A stretch of DNA of 64,000 nt from Apostichopus japonicus (Eukaryota > Echinodermata > Holothuroidea > Aspidochirotida > Stichopodidae), in the NCBI RefSeq assembly GCF_037975245.1, contig NC_092570.1:13590501-13654500 (forward strand), read 5' to 3'. This document shows, one piece after another, positions 22,301-36,600 of this stretch (its first letter is position 1; every line of letters starts with the position of its first letter). Position numbers and translations under genes: made by a program. The notes below the pieces were generated by a model. The model worked only from the letters and a program-made list of their open reading frames with translations, was not told the DNA's origin and made no database searches.

Positions 22301-23350
22301 CTTATTCAAATTTTGCTATTTGCATTAGGCCTAACTTTATGCACTGCTCTGATTCAAAATCTGCTATTTGCATTAGGCCTAACTTTATGCACTGCTCTGA
22401 TTCAAAATCTGCTTTTCGCATTAGGCCTATAACTTTATGCAATGCTCTGATTCAAAATCTGCTATTTGCATTAGGCCTAACTTTATGCACTGCTCTTATT
22501 CAAAATCTGCTATTTGCATTAGGCCTAACTTTATGCACTGCTCTGATTCAAAATCTGCTATTTGCATTAGGCCTAACTTTATGCACTGCTCTGATTCAAA
22601 ATCTGCTTTTCGCATTAGGCCTAACTTTATGCACTGCTCTCATTCAAAATCTGCTACTTGCATTATTCCTAACTTTATGCACTGCTCTTATTCAAAATCT
22701 GCTATTTGCATTGGGCCTAACTTTATGCACTGCTCTTATTCAAAATCTGCTTTTTGCATTGGGCCTAACTTTATGCACTGCTCTTATTCAAAATCTGCTA
22801 TTTGTATAAGGCCTAACTTTATGCACTGCTCTTATTCAAAATTTGCTTTTTGCTTTGGGCCTAACTTTATGCACTGCTCTGATTCAAAATCTGCTTTTTG
22901 CATTTGGCCTAACTTTATGCACTGTTCTGATTCAAAATTTGCTTTTTGCATTGGGACTAACTTTATGCACTGCTCTTATTCAAAATTTGCTTTTTGCAAT
23001 AGGCCTTACTTTATGCACTGCTCTGATTCAAAATCTGCTTTGTGCATTAAGCCTAACTGTATGCACTGCTCTGATTCAAAATCTGCTTTTGCATTAGGCC
23101 TAACTTGAGGCACTGCTCTTATTCAAAATTTGCTTTTTGCAATAGGCCTTACTTTATGCACTGCTCTGATTCAAAATCTGCTTTGTGCATTAAGCCTAAC
23201 TGTATGCACTGCTCTGATTCAAAATCTGCTTTTGCATTAGGCCTAACTTTATGCACTGCTCTTATTCAAAATCTGCTTTTTGCATTAGGCCTAACTTTAT
23301 GCACTGCTCTTATTCAAATTCTGCTTTTTGCATTAGGCCTTACTTTATCA
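19330..23350. repeat. About 4-kb array segment duplicated about 9.0 kb downstream
   Basis: Landmark variants here recur at +9005 (19.33-20.08 kb) and then +9055 (20.48-23.1 kb), matching about 28.34-32.4 kb. The 50-bp change in offset equals one extra 48-bp unit plus a two-base CCTAAC to CCTATAAC difference near 20.1/29.1 kb. Both copies contain the same internal 1,412-bp tandem, so the tandem most simply predates the 9-kb duplication. Confidence 0.85.
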
Positions 23351-23460
23351 TTTATGCACTGCTCTGATTCAAAATCTTCTATTTGCATTAGGCCTAACTT
23401 TATGCACTGCTCTTATTCAAAATTTGCTTTTTGCTTTGGGCCTAACTTTATGCACTGCTC
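20640..23460. repeat. Two tandem copies of a 1,412-bp higher-order unit
   Basis: Variant landmarks at 20831, 21025, 21431 and 21693 recur at 22243, 22437, 22843 and 23105, always 1,412 bp later. The same tandem is seen at 29886/31298. A partial third copy follows at +2,088 (24331, 23781). The unit holds about 29 monomers, including the CAATGC pair, the CTTTTCGCATT units and the ACTTGAGGCACTG unit. Confidence 0.88.
20831..21061. repeat. Landmark higher-order block (copy 1 of 14)
   Basis: This block starts after ATCTACTTTGTGCATTAGG with the unusual TTTATGCAATGCTCTG unit. It runs through CAAATTTTGC and CTTTTCGCATT units and ends with a second CAATGC unit. Copies begin at 20831, 22243, 24331, 29886, 31298, 34122, 38616, 42325, 46819, 51511, 53726, 56659, 59506 and 63164. 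The spacings (1412, 2088, 5555, 1412, 2824, 4494, 3709, 4494, 4692, 2215, 2933, 2847, 3658) show irregular higher-order periodicity; 2824 is twice 1412. Confidence 0.85.
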
Positions 23461-25039
23461 TGATTCAAAATCTGCTTTTTGCATTTGGCCTAACTTTATG
23501 CACTGTTCTGATTCAAAATTTGCTTTTTGCATTGGGACTAACTTTATGCACTGCTCTTATTCAAAATTTGCTTTTTGCAATAGGCCTTACTTTATGCACT
23601 GCTCTGATTCAAAATCTGCTTTGTGCATTAAGCCTAACTGTATGCACTGCTCTGATTCAAAATCTGCTTTTGCATTAGGCCTAACTTGAGGCACTGCTCT
23701 TATTCAAAATTTGCTTTGTGCATTAAGCCTAACTGTATGCACTGCTCTGATTCAAAATCTGCTTTTGCATTAGGCCTAACTTGAGGCACTGCTCTTATTC
23801 AAAATTTGCTTTTTGCAATAGGCCTTACTTTATGCACTGCTCTGATTCAAAATCTGCTTTGTGCATTAAGCCTAACCGTATGCACTGCTCTGATTCAAAA
23901 TCTGCTTTTGCATTAGGCCTAACTTTATGCACTGCTCTTATTCAAAATCTGCTTTTTGCATTAGGCCTAACTTTATGCACTGCTCTTATTCAAATTCTGC
24001 TTTTTGCATTAGGCCTTACTTTATCATTTATGCACTGCTCTGATTCAAAATCTTCTATTTGCATTAGGCCTAACTTTATGCACTGCTCTTATTCAAAATC
24101 TGCTATTTGCATTAGGCCTATAACTTTATGCACTGCTCTGATTCAAAATCTGCTATTTGCATTAGGCCTATAACTTTATGCACTGCTCTGATTCAAAATC
24201 TGCTATTTGCATAAGGCCTACCTTTATGCACTGCTCTGATTCAAAATATGCTATTTGCATTAGGCCTAACTTTATCTTTTATGCACTGCTCTTATTCAAA
24301 ATCTACTTTGTGCATTAGGCCTATAACTTTATGCAATGCTCTGATTCAAAATCTGCTATTTGCATAAGGCCTAACTTTATGCACTGCTCTTATTCAAATT
24401 TTGCTATTTGCATTAGGCCTAACTTTATGCACTGCTCTGATTCAAAATATGCTATTTGCATTAGGCCTAACTTTATGCACTGCTCTGATTCAAAATCTGC
24501 TTTTCGCATTAGGCCTATAACTTTATGCAATGCTCTGATTCAAAATCTGCTATTTGCATAAGGCCTAACTTTATGCACTGCTCTTATTCAAAATCTGCTA
24601 TTTGCATTAGGCCTAACTTTATGCACTGCTCTGATTCAAAATCTGCTATTTGCATTAGGCCTAACTTTATGCACTGCTCTTATTCAAAATCTGCTTTTCG
24701 CATTAGGCCTAACTTTATGCACTGCTCTTATTCAAAATCTGCTACTTGCATTATTCCTAACTTTATGCACTGCTCTTATTCAAAATCTGCTATTTGCATT
24801 GGGCCTAACTTTATGCACTGCTCTTATTCAAAATCTGCATTTGGCCTAACTTTATGCACTGTTCTGATTCAAAATTTGCTTTTTGCATTGGGACTAACTT
24901 TATGCACTGCTCTTATTCAAAATTTGCTTTTTGCAATAGGCCTTACTTTATGCACTGCTCTGATTCAAAATCTGCTTTGTGCATTAAGCCTAACTGTATG
25001 CACTGCTCTGATTCAAAATCTGCTTTTGCATTAGGCCTA

Positions 25040-26740
25040 ACTTGAGGCACTGCTCTTATTCAAAATTTGCTTTTTGCAATAGGCCTTACTTTATGCACTG
25101 CTCTGATTCAAAATCTGCTTTGTGCATTAAGCCTAACTGTATGCACTGCTCTGATTCAAAATCTGCTTTTGCATTAGGCCTAACTTTATGCACTGCTCTT
25201 ATTCAAAATCTGCTTTTTGCATTAGGCCTAACTTTATGCACTGCTCTTATTCAAATTCTGCTTTTTGCATTAGGCCTTACTTTATCATTTATGCACTGCT
25301 CTGATTCAAAATCTTCTATTTGCATTAGGCCTAACTTTATGCACTGCTCTTATTCAAAATCTGCTTTTTGCATTAGGCCAAACTTTATGCACTGCTCTTA
25401 TTCAAAATCTGCTATTTGCATTATTCCTAACTTTATGCACTGCTCTTATTCAAAAGCTGCTTTTTGCATTAGGCCTATAACTTTATGCAATGCTCTGATT
25501 CAAAATCTGCTATTTACAGTAGGCCTAACTTTATGCACTGCTCTTATTCAAATTTTGTTATTTGCATTAGGCCTAACTTAATGCACTGCTCTTATTCAAA
25601 ATCTGCTATTTCCATTATTCCTAACTTTATGCACTGCTCTTATTCAAAATCTGATATTTGCATTAGGCCTAACTTTATGCACTGCTCTGATTCAAAATCT
25701 GCTTTTTGCATTAAGCCTAACTTTATGCACTGCTCTGATTCAAAATCTGCTTTTTGTATGGGCCTAACTTTATGCACTGCTCTTATTCAAAATCTGCTTT
25801 TTGCATTAGGCCTAACTTTATGCACTGCTCTTATTCAAAATCTGCTTTTTGCATTAAGCATAACTTTATGCACTGCTCAAGATTATTCAAAATCTGCTTT
25901 TTGCATTAGGCCTAACTTTATGCACTGCTCTTATTCAAAATCTGCTTTTTGCATTGGGCCTAACTTTATGCACTGCTCTGATTCAAAATCTGCTTTTTGC
26001 ATTGGGCCTAACTTTATGCACTGCTCTGATTCAAAATCTGCTATTTGTATAAGGCCTAACTTTATGCACTGCTCTTATTCAAAATTTGCTTTTTGCATTA
26101 GGCCTAACTTTATGCACTGCTCTGATTCAAAATCTGCTATTTGCATTAGGCCTAACTTTATCATTTATGCACTGCTCTTATTCAAAATCTGCTATTTGCA
26201 TTGGGCCTATAACTTTATGCAATGCTCTGATTCAAAATCTGCTATTTACAGTTGGCCTAACTTTATGCACTGCTCTTATTCAAATTTTGCTATTTGCATT
26301 AGGCCTAACTTAATGCACTGCTCTGATTCAAAATATGCTATTTGCATTAGGCCTATAACTTTATGCACTGCTCTTATTCAAAATCTGCATTTTGCATTAG
26401 ACCTAACTTTATGCACTGCTCTTATTCAAAATCTGCTTTTTGCATTGGGCCTAACTTTATGCACTGCTCTGATTCAAAATCTGCTTTTTGCATTGGGCCT
26501 AACTTTATGCACTGCTCTGATTCAAAATCTGCTATTTGTATAAGGCCTAACTTTATGCACTGCTCTGATTCAAAATCTGCTTTTTGTATTGGGCCTAACT
26601 TTATGCACTGCTCTTATTCAAAATTTGTTTTTTGCATTGGGCCTAACTTTATGCACTGCTCTGATTCAAAATCTGATATTTGCTTTAGGCTTAACTTTAT
26701 GCACTGCTCAAGATTATTCAAAATCTGCTTTTTGCATTAG
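25040..26740. repeat. Array segment duplicated 7,118 bp downstream
   Basis: Landmarks at 25042, 25485 and 26363 recur at 32160, 32603 and 33481, all offset by 7,118 bp. The segment includes the AAAAGCTGC unit, the TATTTCCATTATTCC unit and a TTTTTGTATGGGCC 47-bp unit. It abuts the 9-kb duplicated segment in the downstream copy, so the 28.3-33.9 kb region is a mosaic of earlier pieces. Confidence 0.82.
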
Positions 26741-29700
26741 GCCTAACTTAATGCACTGCTCTGATTCAAAATCTGCTATTTGCATTAGGCCTAACTTTAT
26801 GCACTGCTCTGATTCAAAATCTGCTTTTTGCATTAGGCCTAACTTTATGCACTGCTCTTATTCAAAATCTGCTATTTGCATTATTCCTAACTTTATGCAC
26901 TGCTCTTATTCAAAATCTCCATTTTGCATTGGGCCTAACTTTATGCACTGCTCTGATTCAAAATCTGCTTTTTGCATTGGGCCTAACTTTATGGACTGCT
27001 CTGATTCAAAATTTGCTATTTGTATAAGGCCTAACTTTATGCACTGGTCTTATTCAAAATTTGCTTTTTGCATTGGGCCTAACTTTATGCACTGCTCTGA
27101 TTCAAAATCTGATATTTGCATAAGGCCTACCTTTATGCACTGCTCTTATTCAAAATTTGCTTTTTGCATTGGGCCTAACTTTATGCACTGCTCTGATTCA
27201 AAATCTGCTATTTGTATAAGGCCTAACTTTATGCACTGCTCTGATTCAAAATTTGCTTTTTGCATTGGGACTAACTTTATGCACTGCTCTGATTCAAAAT
27301 CTGCTATTTGCATATGGCCTAACTTTATGCACTGCTCTGATTCAAAATCTGCTTTTTGCATTAGGCCTAACTTTATGCACTGCTCTGATTCAAAATCAGC
27401 TATTTGCATTAGGCCTATAACTTTATGCACTGCTCTGATTCAAAATCTGCTATTTGTATAAGGCCTACCTTTATGCACTGCTCTGATTCAAAATCTGCTA
27501 TTTGCATTAGGCCTAACTTTATCATTATGCACTGCTCTTATTCAAAATCTGCTATTTGCATTAGGCCTATAACTTTATGCACTGCTCTGATTCAAAATCT
27601 GCTATTTACAGTAGGCCTAACTTTATGCACTGCTCTTATTCAAATTTTGTTATTTGCATAAGGCCTAACTTAATGCACTGCTCTTATTCAAAATCTGCTA
27701 TTTCCATTATTCCTAACTTTATGCACTGCTCTTATTCAAAATCTGCTTTTTGCATTAGGCCTAACTTTATGCACTGCTCTTATTCAAAATCTGCTTTTTG
27801 CATTAGGCCTAACTTTATGCACTGCTCTGATTCAAAATCTGCTTTTTGCATTAAGCCTAACTTTATGCACTGCTCTTATTCAAAATCTGCTTTTTGTATG
27901 GGCCTAACTTTATGCACTGCTCTTATTCAAAATCTGCTTTTTGCATTAGGCCTAACTTTATGCACTGCTCTGATTCAAAATCTGATATTTGCTTTAGGCC
28001 TAACTTTATGCACTGCTCAAGATTATTCAAAATCTGCTTTTTGCATTAGGCCTAACTTTATGCACTGCTCTTATTCAAAATCTGCTTTTTGCATTGGGCC
28101 TAACTTTATGCACTGCTCTGATTCAAAATCTGCTTTTTGCATTGGGCCTAACTTTATGCACTGCTCTGATTCAAAATCTGCTATTTGTATAAGGCCTAAC
28201 TTTATGCACTGCTCTGATTCAAAATCTGCTATTTGCATTAGGCCTAACTTTATGCACTGCTCTTATTCAAAATGTGCTATTTGCATTGGGCCTATAACTT
28301 TATGCAATGCTCTGATTCAAAATCTGCTATTTGTATAAGGCCTAACTTTATGCACTGCTCTTATTCAAATTTTGCTTTTTGCATTAGGCCTAACTTTATG
28401 CACTGCTCTGATTCAAAATCTGCTATTTGCATTAGGCCTAACTTTATCATTTATGCACTGCTCTTATTCAAAATCTGCTATTTGCATTGGGCCTATAACT
28501 TTATGCAATGCTCTGATTCAAAATCTGCTATTTACAGTTGGCCTAACTTTATAAACTGCTCTTATTCAAATTTTGCTATTTGCATTAGGCCTAACTTTAT
28601 GCACTGCTCTGATTCAAAATATGCTATTTGCATTAGGCCTATAACTTTATGCACTGCTCTTATTCAAAATCTGCATTTTGCATTAGACCTAACTTTATGC
28701 ACTGCTCTTATTCAAAATCTGCTTTTTGCATTGGGCCTAACTTTATGCACTGCTCTGATTCAAAATCTGCTTTTTGCATTGGTCCTAACTTTATGCACTG
28801 CTCTGATTCAAAATCTGCTATTTGTATAAGGCCTAACTTTATGCACTGCTCTGATTCAAAATCTGCTTTTTGTATTGGGCCTAACTTTATGCACTGCTCT
28901 TATTCAAAATTTGTTTTTTGCATTGGGCCTAACTTTATGCACTGCTCTGATTCAAAATCTGATATTTGCTTTAGGCTTAACTTTATGCACTGCTCAAGAT
29001 TATTCAAAATCTGCTTCTTGCATTAGGCCTAACTTTATGCACTGCTCTTATTCAAAATCTGCTATTTGCATTAGGCCTATAACTTAATGCACTGCTCTTA
29101 TTCAAAATCTTCTATTTGCATTAGGCCTATAACTTTATGCACTGCTCTGATTCAAAATCTGATATTTGCATAAGGCCTACCTTTATGCACTGCTCTGATT
29201 CAAAATCTGCTATTTGCATTAGGCCTAACTTTATCATTTATGCACTGCTCTGATTCAAAATCTGATATTTGCATTAGGCCTAACTTTATGCACTGCTCTG
29301 ATTCAAAATCTGCTTTTTGCATTAGGCCTAACTTTATGCACTGCTCTGATTCAAAATCTGCTTTTTGCATTAGGCCTAACTTTATGCACTGCTCTGATTC
29401 AAAATCTGCTATTTGCATTAGGCCTATAACTTTATGCACTGCTCTGATTCAAAATCTGCTATTTGCATAAGGCCTACCTTTATGCACTGCTCTGATTCAA
29501 AATCTGCTATTTGCATTAGGCCTAACTTTATCATTTATGCACTGCTCTTATTCAAAATCTGCTATTTGCAGTAGGCCTAGCTTTATGCACTGCTCTGATT
29601 CAAAATCTGATATTTGCATTAGGCCTAACTTTATGCACTGCTCTTATTCAAAATCTGCTATTTGCATTAGGCCTATAACTTTATGCACTGCTCTGATTCA

Positions 29701-32700
29701 AAATCTGCTATTTGCATTAGGCCTATAACTTTATGCACTGCTCTGATTCAAAATCTGCTATTTGCATAAGGCCTACCTTTATGCACTGCTCTGATTCAAA
29801 ATATGCTATTTGCATTAGGCCTAACTTTATCTTTTATGCACTGCTCTTATTCAAAATCTACTTTGTGCATTAGGCCTATAACTTTATGCAATGCTCTGAT
29901 TCAAAATCTGCTATTTGCATAAGGCCTAACTTTATGCACTGCTCTTATTCAAATTTTGCTATTTGCATTAGGCCTAACTTTATGCACTGCTCTGATTCAA
30001 AATCTGCTATTTGCATTAGGCCTAACTTTATGCACTGCTCTGATTCAAAATCTGCTTTTCGCATTAGGCCTATAACTTTATGCAATGCTCTGATTCAAAA
30101 TCTGCTATTTGCATAAGGCCTAACTTTATGCACTGCTCTTATTCAAAATCTGCTATTTGCATTAGGCCTAACTTTATGCACTGCTCTGATTCAAAATCTG
30201 CTATTTGCATTAGGCCTAACTTTATGCACTGCTCTGATTCAAAATCTGCTTTTCGCATTAGGCCTAACTTTATGCACTGCTCTTATTCAAAATCTGCTAC
30301 TTGCATTATTCCTAACTTTATGCACTGCTCTTATTCAAAATCTGCTATTTGCATTGGGCCTAACTTTATGCACTGCTCTTATTCAAAATCTGCTTTTTGC
30401 ATTGGGCCTAACTTTATGCACTGCTCTTATTCAAAATCTGCTATTTGTATAAGGCCTAACTTTATGCACTGCTCTTATTCAAAATTTGCTTTTTGCTTTG
30501 GGCCTAACTTTATGCACTGCTCTGATTCAAAATCTGCTTTTTGCATTTGGCCTAACTTTATGCACTGTTCTGATTCAAAATTTGCTTTTTGCATTGGGAC
30601 TAACTTTATGCACTGCTCTTATTCAAAATTTGCTTTTTGCAATAGGCCTTACTTTATGCACTGCTCTGATTCAAAATCTGCTTTGTGCATTAAGCCTAAC
30701 TGTATGCACTGCTCTGATTCAAAATCTGCTTTTGCATTAGGCCTAACTTGAGGCACTGCTCTTATTCAAAATTTGCTTTTTGCAATAGGCCTTACTTTAT
30801 GCACTGCTCTGATTCAAAATCTGCTTTGTGCATTAAGCCTAACTGTATGCACTGCTCTGATTCAAAATCTGCTTTTGCATTAGGCCTAACTTTATGCACT
30901 GCTCTTATTCAAAATCTGCTTTTTGCATTAGGCCTAACTTTATGCACTGCTCTTATTCAAATTCTGCTTTTTGCATTAGGCCTTACTTTATCATTTATGC
31001 ACTGCTCTGATTCAAAATCTTCTATTTGCATTAGGCCTAACTTTATGCACTGCTCTTATTCAAAATCTGCTATTTGCATTAGGCCTATAACTTTATGCAC
31101 TGCTCTGATTCAAAATCTGCTATTTGCATTAGGCCTATAACTTTATGCACTGCTCTGATTCAAAATCTGCTATTTGCATAAGGCCTACCTTTATGCACTG
31201 CTCTGATTCAAAATATGCTATTTGCATTAGGCCTAACTTTATCTTTTATGCACTGCTCTTATTCAAAATCTACTTTGTGCATTAGGCCTATAACTTTATG
31301 CAATGCTCTGATTCAAAATCTGCTATTTGCATAAGGCCTATTTTTATGCACTGCTCATATTCAAATTTTGCTGTTTGCATTAGGCCTAACTTTATGCACT
31401 GCTCTGATTCAAAATCTGCTATTTGCATTAGGCCTAACTTTATGCACTGCTCTGATTCAAAATCTGCTTTTCGCATTAGGCCTATAACTTTATGCAATGC
31501 TCTGATTCAAAATCTGCTATTTGCATAAGGCCTAACTTTATGCACTGCTCTTATTCAAAATCTGCTATTTGCATTAGGCCTAACTTTATGCACTGCTCTG
31601 ATTCAAAATCTGCTATTTGCATTAGGACTAACTTTATGCACTGCTCTGATTCAAAATCTGCTTTTCGCATTAGGCCTAACTTTATGCACTGCTCTTATTC
31701 AAAATCTGCTACTTGCATTATTCCTAACTTTATGCACTGCTCTTATTCAAAATCTGCTATTTGCATTGGGCCTAACTTTATGCACTGCTCTTATTCAAAA
31801 TCTGCTTTTTGCATTGGGCCTAACTTTATGCACTGCTCTTATTCAAAATCTGCTATTTGTATAAGGCCTAACTTTATGCACTGCTCTTATTCAAAATTTG
31901 CTTTTTGCTTTGGGCCTAACTTTATGCACTGCTCTGATTCAAAATCTGCTTTTTGCATTTGGCCTAACTTTATGCACTGTTCTGATTCAAAATTTGCTTT
32001 TTGCATTGGGACTAACTTTATGCACTGCTCTTATTCAAAATTTGCTTTTTGCAATAGGCCTTACTTTATGCACTGCTCTGATTCAAAATCTGCTTTGTGC
32101 ATTAAGCCTAACTGTATGCACTGCTCTGATTCAAAATCTGCTTTTGCATTAGGCCTAACTTGAGGCACTGCTCTTATTCAAAATTTGCTTTTTGCAATAG
32201 GCCTTACTTTATGCACTGCTCTGATTCAAAATCTGCTTTGTGCATTAAGCCTAACTGTATGCACTGCTCTGATTCAAAATCTGCTTTTGCATTAGGCCTA
32301 ACTTTATGCACTGCTCTTATTCAAAATCTGCTTTTTGCATTAGGCCTAACTTTATGCACTGCTCTTATTCAAATTCTGCTTTTTGCATTAGGCCTTACTT
32401 TATCATTTATGCACTGCTCTGATTCAAAATCTTCTATTTGCATTAGGCCTAACTTTATGCACTGCTCTTATTCAAAATCTGCTTTTTGCATTAGGCCAAA
32501 CTTTATGCACTGCTCTTATTCAAAATCTGCTTTTTGCATTATTCCTAACTTTATGCACTGCTCTTATTCAAAAGCTGCTTTTTGCATAAGGCCTATAACT
32601 TTATGCAATGCTCTGATTCAAAATCTGCTATTTACAGTAGGCCTAACTTTATGCACTGCTCTTATTCAAATTTTGTTATTTGCATTAGGCCTAACTTAAT

Positions 32701-33699
32701 GCACTGCTCTTATTCAAAATCTGCTATTTCCATTATTCCTAACTTTATGCACTGCTCTTATTCAAAATCTGATATTTGCATTAGGCCTAACTTTATGCAC
32801 TGCTCTGATTCAAAATCTGCTTTTTGCATTAAGCCTAACTTTATGCACTGCTCTTATTCAAAATCTGCTTTTTGTATGGGCCTAACTTTATGCACTGCTC
32901 TTATTCAAAATCTGCTTTTTGCATTAGGCCTAACTTTATGCACTGCTCTTATTCAAAATCTGATATTTGCATTAGGCATAACTTTATGCACTGCTCAAGA
33001 TTATTCAAAATCTGCTTTTTGCATTAGGCCTAACTTTATGTACTGCTCTTATTCAAAATCTGCTTTTTGCATTGGGCCTAACTTTATGCACTGCTCTGAT
33101 TCAAAATCTGCTTTTTGCATTGGGCCTAACTTTATGCACTGCTCTGATTCAAAATCTGCTATTTGTATAAGGCCTAACTTTATGCACTGCTCTTATTCAA
33201 AATTTGCTTTTTGCATTAGGCCTAACTTTATGCACTGCTCTGATTCAAAATCTGCTATTTGCATTAGGCCTAACTTTATCATTTATGCACTGCTCTTATT
33301 CAAAATCTGCTATTTGCATTGGGCCTATAACTTTATGCAATGCTCTGATTCAAAATCTGCTATTTACAGTTGGCCTAACTTTATGCACTGCTCTTATTCA
33401 AATTTTGCTATTTGCATTAGGCCTAACTTAATGCACTGCTCTGATTCAAAATATGCTATTTGCATTAGGCCTATAACTTTATGCACTGCTCTTATTCAAA
33501 ATCTGCATTTTGCATTAGACCTAACTTTATGCACTGCTCTTATTCAAAATCTGCTTTTTGCATTGGGCCTAACTTTATGCACTGCTCTGATTCAAAATCT
33601 GCTTTTTGCATTGGTCCTAACTTTATGCACTGCTCTGATTCAAAATCTGCTATTTGTATAAGGCCTAACTTTATGCACTGCTCTGATTCAAAATCTGCT

Positions 33700-36600
33700 T
33701 TTTGTATTGGGCCTAACTTTATGCACTGCTCTTATTCAAAATTTGTTTTTTGCATTGGGCCTAACTTTATGCACTGCTCTGATTCAAAATCTGATATTTG
33801 CTTTAGGCTTAACTTTATGCACTGCTCAAGATTATTCAAAATCTGCTTTTTGCATTAGGCCTAACTTTATGCACTGCTCTTATTCAAAATCTGCTATTTG
33901 CATTAGGCCTATAACTTTATGCATTGCTCTGATTCAAAATCTGCTATTTGCATTAGGCCTATAACTTTATGCACTGCTCTGATTCAAAATCTGCTATTTG
34001 CATAAGGCCTACCTTTATGCACTGCTCTGATTCAAAATATGCTATTTGCATTAGGCCTAACTTTATCTTTTTTGCACTGCTCTTATTCAAAATCTACTTT
34101 GTGCATTAGGCCTATAACTTTATGCAATGCTCTGATTCAAAATCTGCTATTTGCATAAGGCCTAACTTTATGCACTGCTCTTATTCAAATTTTGCTATTT
34201 GCATTAGGCCTAACTTTATGCACTGCTCTGATTCAAAATCTGCTATTTGCATTAGGCCTAACTTTATGCACTGCTCTGATTCAAAATCTGCTTTTCGCAT
34301 TAGGCCTATAACTTTATGCAATGCTCTGATTCAAAATCTGCTATTTGCATAAGGCCTAACTTTATGCACTGCTCTGATTCAAAATCTGCTATTTGCATTA
34401 GGCCTAACTTTATGCACTGCTCTGATTCAAAATCTGCTATTTGCATTAGGCCTAACTTTATGCACTGCTCTGATTCAAAATCTGCTTTTCGCATTAGGCC
34501 TAACTTTATGCACTGCTCTTATTCAAAATCTGCTACTTGCATTATTCCTAACTTTATGCACTGCTCTTATTCAAAATCTGCTATTTGCATTGGGCCTAAC
34601 TTTATGCACTGCTCTTATTCAAAATCTGCTTTTTGCATTGGGCCTAACTTTATGCACTGCTCTTATTCAAAATCTGCTATTTGTATAAGGCCTAACTTTA
34701 TGCACTGCTCTTATTCAAAATTTGCTTTTTGCTTTGGGCCTAACTTTATGCACTGCTCTGATTCAAAATCTGCTTTTTGCATTTGGCCTAACTTTATGCA
34801 CTGTTCTGATTCAAAATTTGCTTTTTGCATTGGGACTAACTTTATGCACTGCTCTTATTCAAAATTTGCTTTTTGCAATAGACCTTACTTTATGCACTGC
34901 TCTGATTCAAAATCTGCTTTGTGCATTAAGCCTAACTGTATGCACTGCTCTGATTCAAAATCTGCTTTTGCATTAGGCCTAACTTGAGGCACTGCTCTTA
35001 TTCAAAATTTGCTTTTTGCAATAGGCCTTACTTTATGCACTGCTCTGATTCAAAATCTGCTTTGTGCATTAAGCCTAACTGTATGCACTGCTCTGATTCA
35101 AAATCTGCTTTTGCATTAGGCCTAACTTTATGCACTGCTCTTATTCAAAATCTGCTTTTTGCATTAGGCCTAACTTTATGCACTGCTCTTATTCAAATTC
35201 TGCTTTTTGCATTAGGCCTTACTTTATCATTTATGCACTGCTCTTATTCAAAATCTTCTATTTGCATTAGGCCTAACTTTATGCACTGCTCTTAATCAAA
35301 ATCTGCTTTTTGCATTAGGCCAAACTTTATGCACTGCTCTTATTCAAAATCTGCTATTTGCATTATTCCTAACTTTATGCACTGCTCTTATTCAAAAGCT
35401 GCTTTTTGCATTAGGCCTATAACTTTATGCAATGCTCTGATTCAAAATCTGCTATTTACAGTAGGCCTAACTTTATGCACTGCTCTTATTCAAATTTTGT
35501 TATTTGCATTAGGCCTAACTTAATGCACTGCTCTTATTCAAAATCTGCTATTTCCATTATTCCTAACTTTATGCACTGCTCTTATTCAAAATCTGATATT
35601 TGCATTAGGCCTAACTTTATGCACTGCTCTGATTCAAAATCTGCTTTTTGCATTAAGCCTAACTTTATGCACTGCTCTTATTCAAAATCTGCTTTTTGTA
35701 TGGGCCTAACTTTATGCACTGCTCTTATTCAAAATCTGCTTTTTGCATTAGGCCTAACTTTATGCACTGCTCTGATTCAAAATCTGATATTTGCATTAGG
35801 CCTAACTTTATGCACTGCTCAAGATTATTCAAAATCTGCTTTTTGCATTAGGCCTAACTTTATGCACTGCTCTTATTCAAAATCTGCTTTTTGCATTGGG
35901 CCTAACTTGATGCACTGCTCTGATTCAAAATCTGCTTTTTGCATTGGGCCTAACTTTATGCACTGCTCTGATTCAAAATCTGCTATTTGTATAAGGCCTA
36001 ACTTTATGCACTGCTCTTATTCAAAATTTGCTTTTTGCATTAGGCCTAACTTTATGCACTGCTCTGATTCAAAATCTGCTATTTGCATTAGGCCTAACTT
36101 TATCATTTATGCACTGCTCTTATTCAAAATCTGCTATTTGCATTGGGCCTATAACTTTATGCAATGCTCTGATTCAAAATCTGCTATTTACAGTTGGCCT
36201 AACTTTATGCACTGCTCTTATTCAAATTTTGCTATTTGCATTAGGCCTAACTTAATGCACTGCTCTGATTCAAAATATGCTATTTGCATTAGGCCTATAA
36301 CTTTATGCACTGCTCTTATTCAAAATCTGCATTTTGCATTAGGCCTAACTTTATGCACTGCTCTTATTCAAAATCTGCTTTTTGCATTAGGCATAACTTT
36401 ATGCACTGCTCTGATTCAAAATCTGCTTTTTGCATTGGTCCTAACTTTATGCACTGCTCTGATTCAATATCTGCTATTTGTATAAGGCCTAACTTTATGC
36501 ACTGCTCTGATTCAAAATCTGCTTTTTGTATTGGGCCTAACTTTATGCACTGCTCTTATTCAAAATTTGTTTTTTGCATTGGGCCTAACTTAATGCACTG

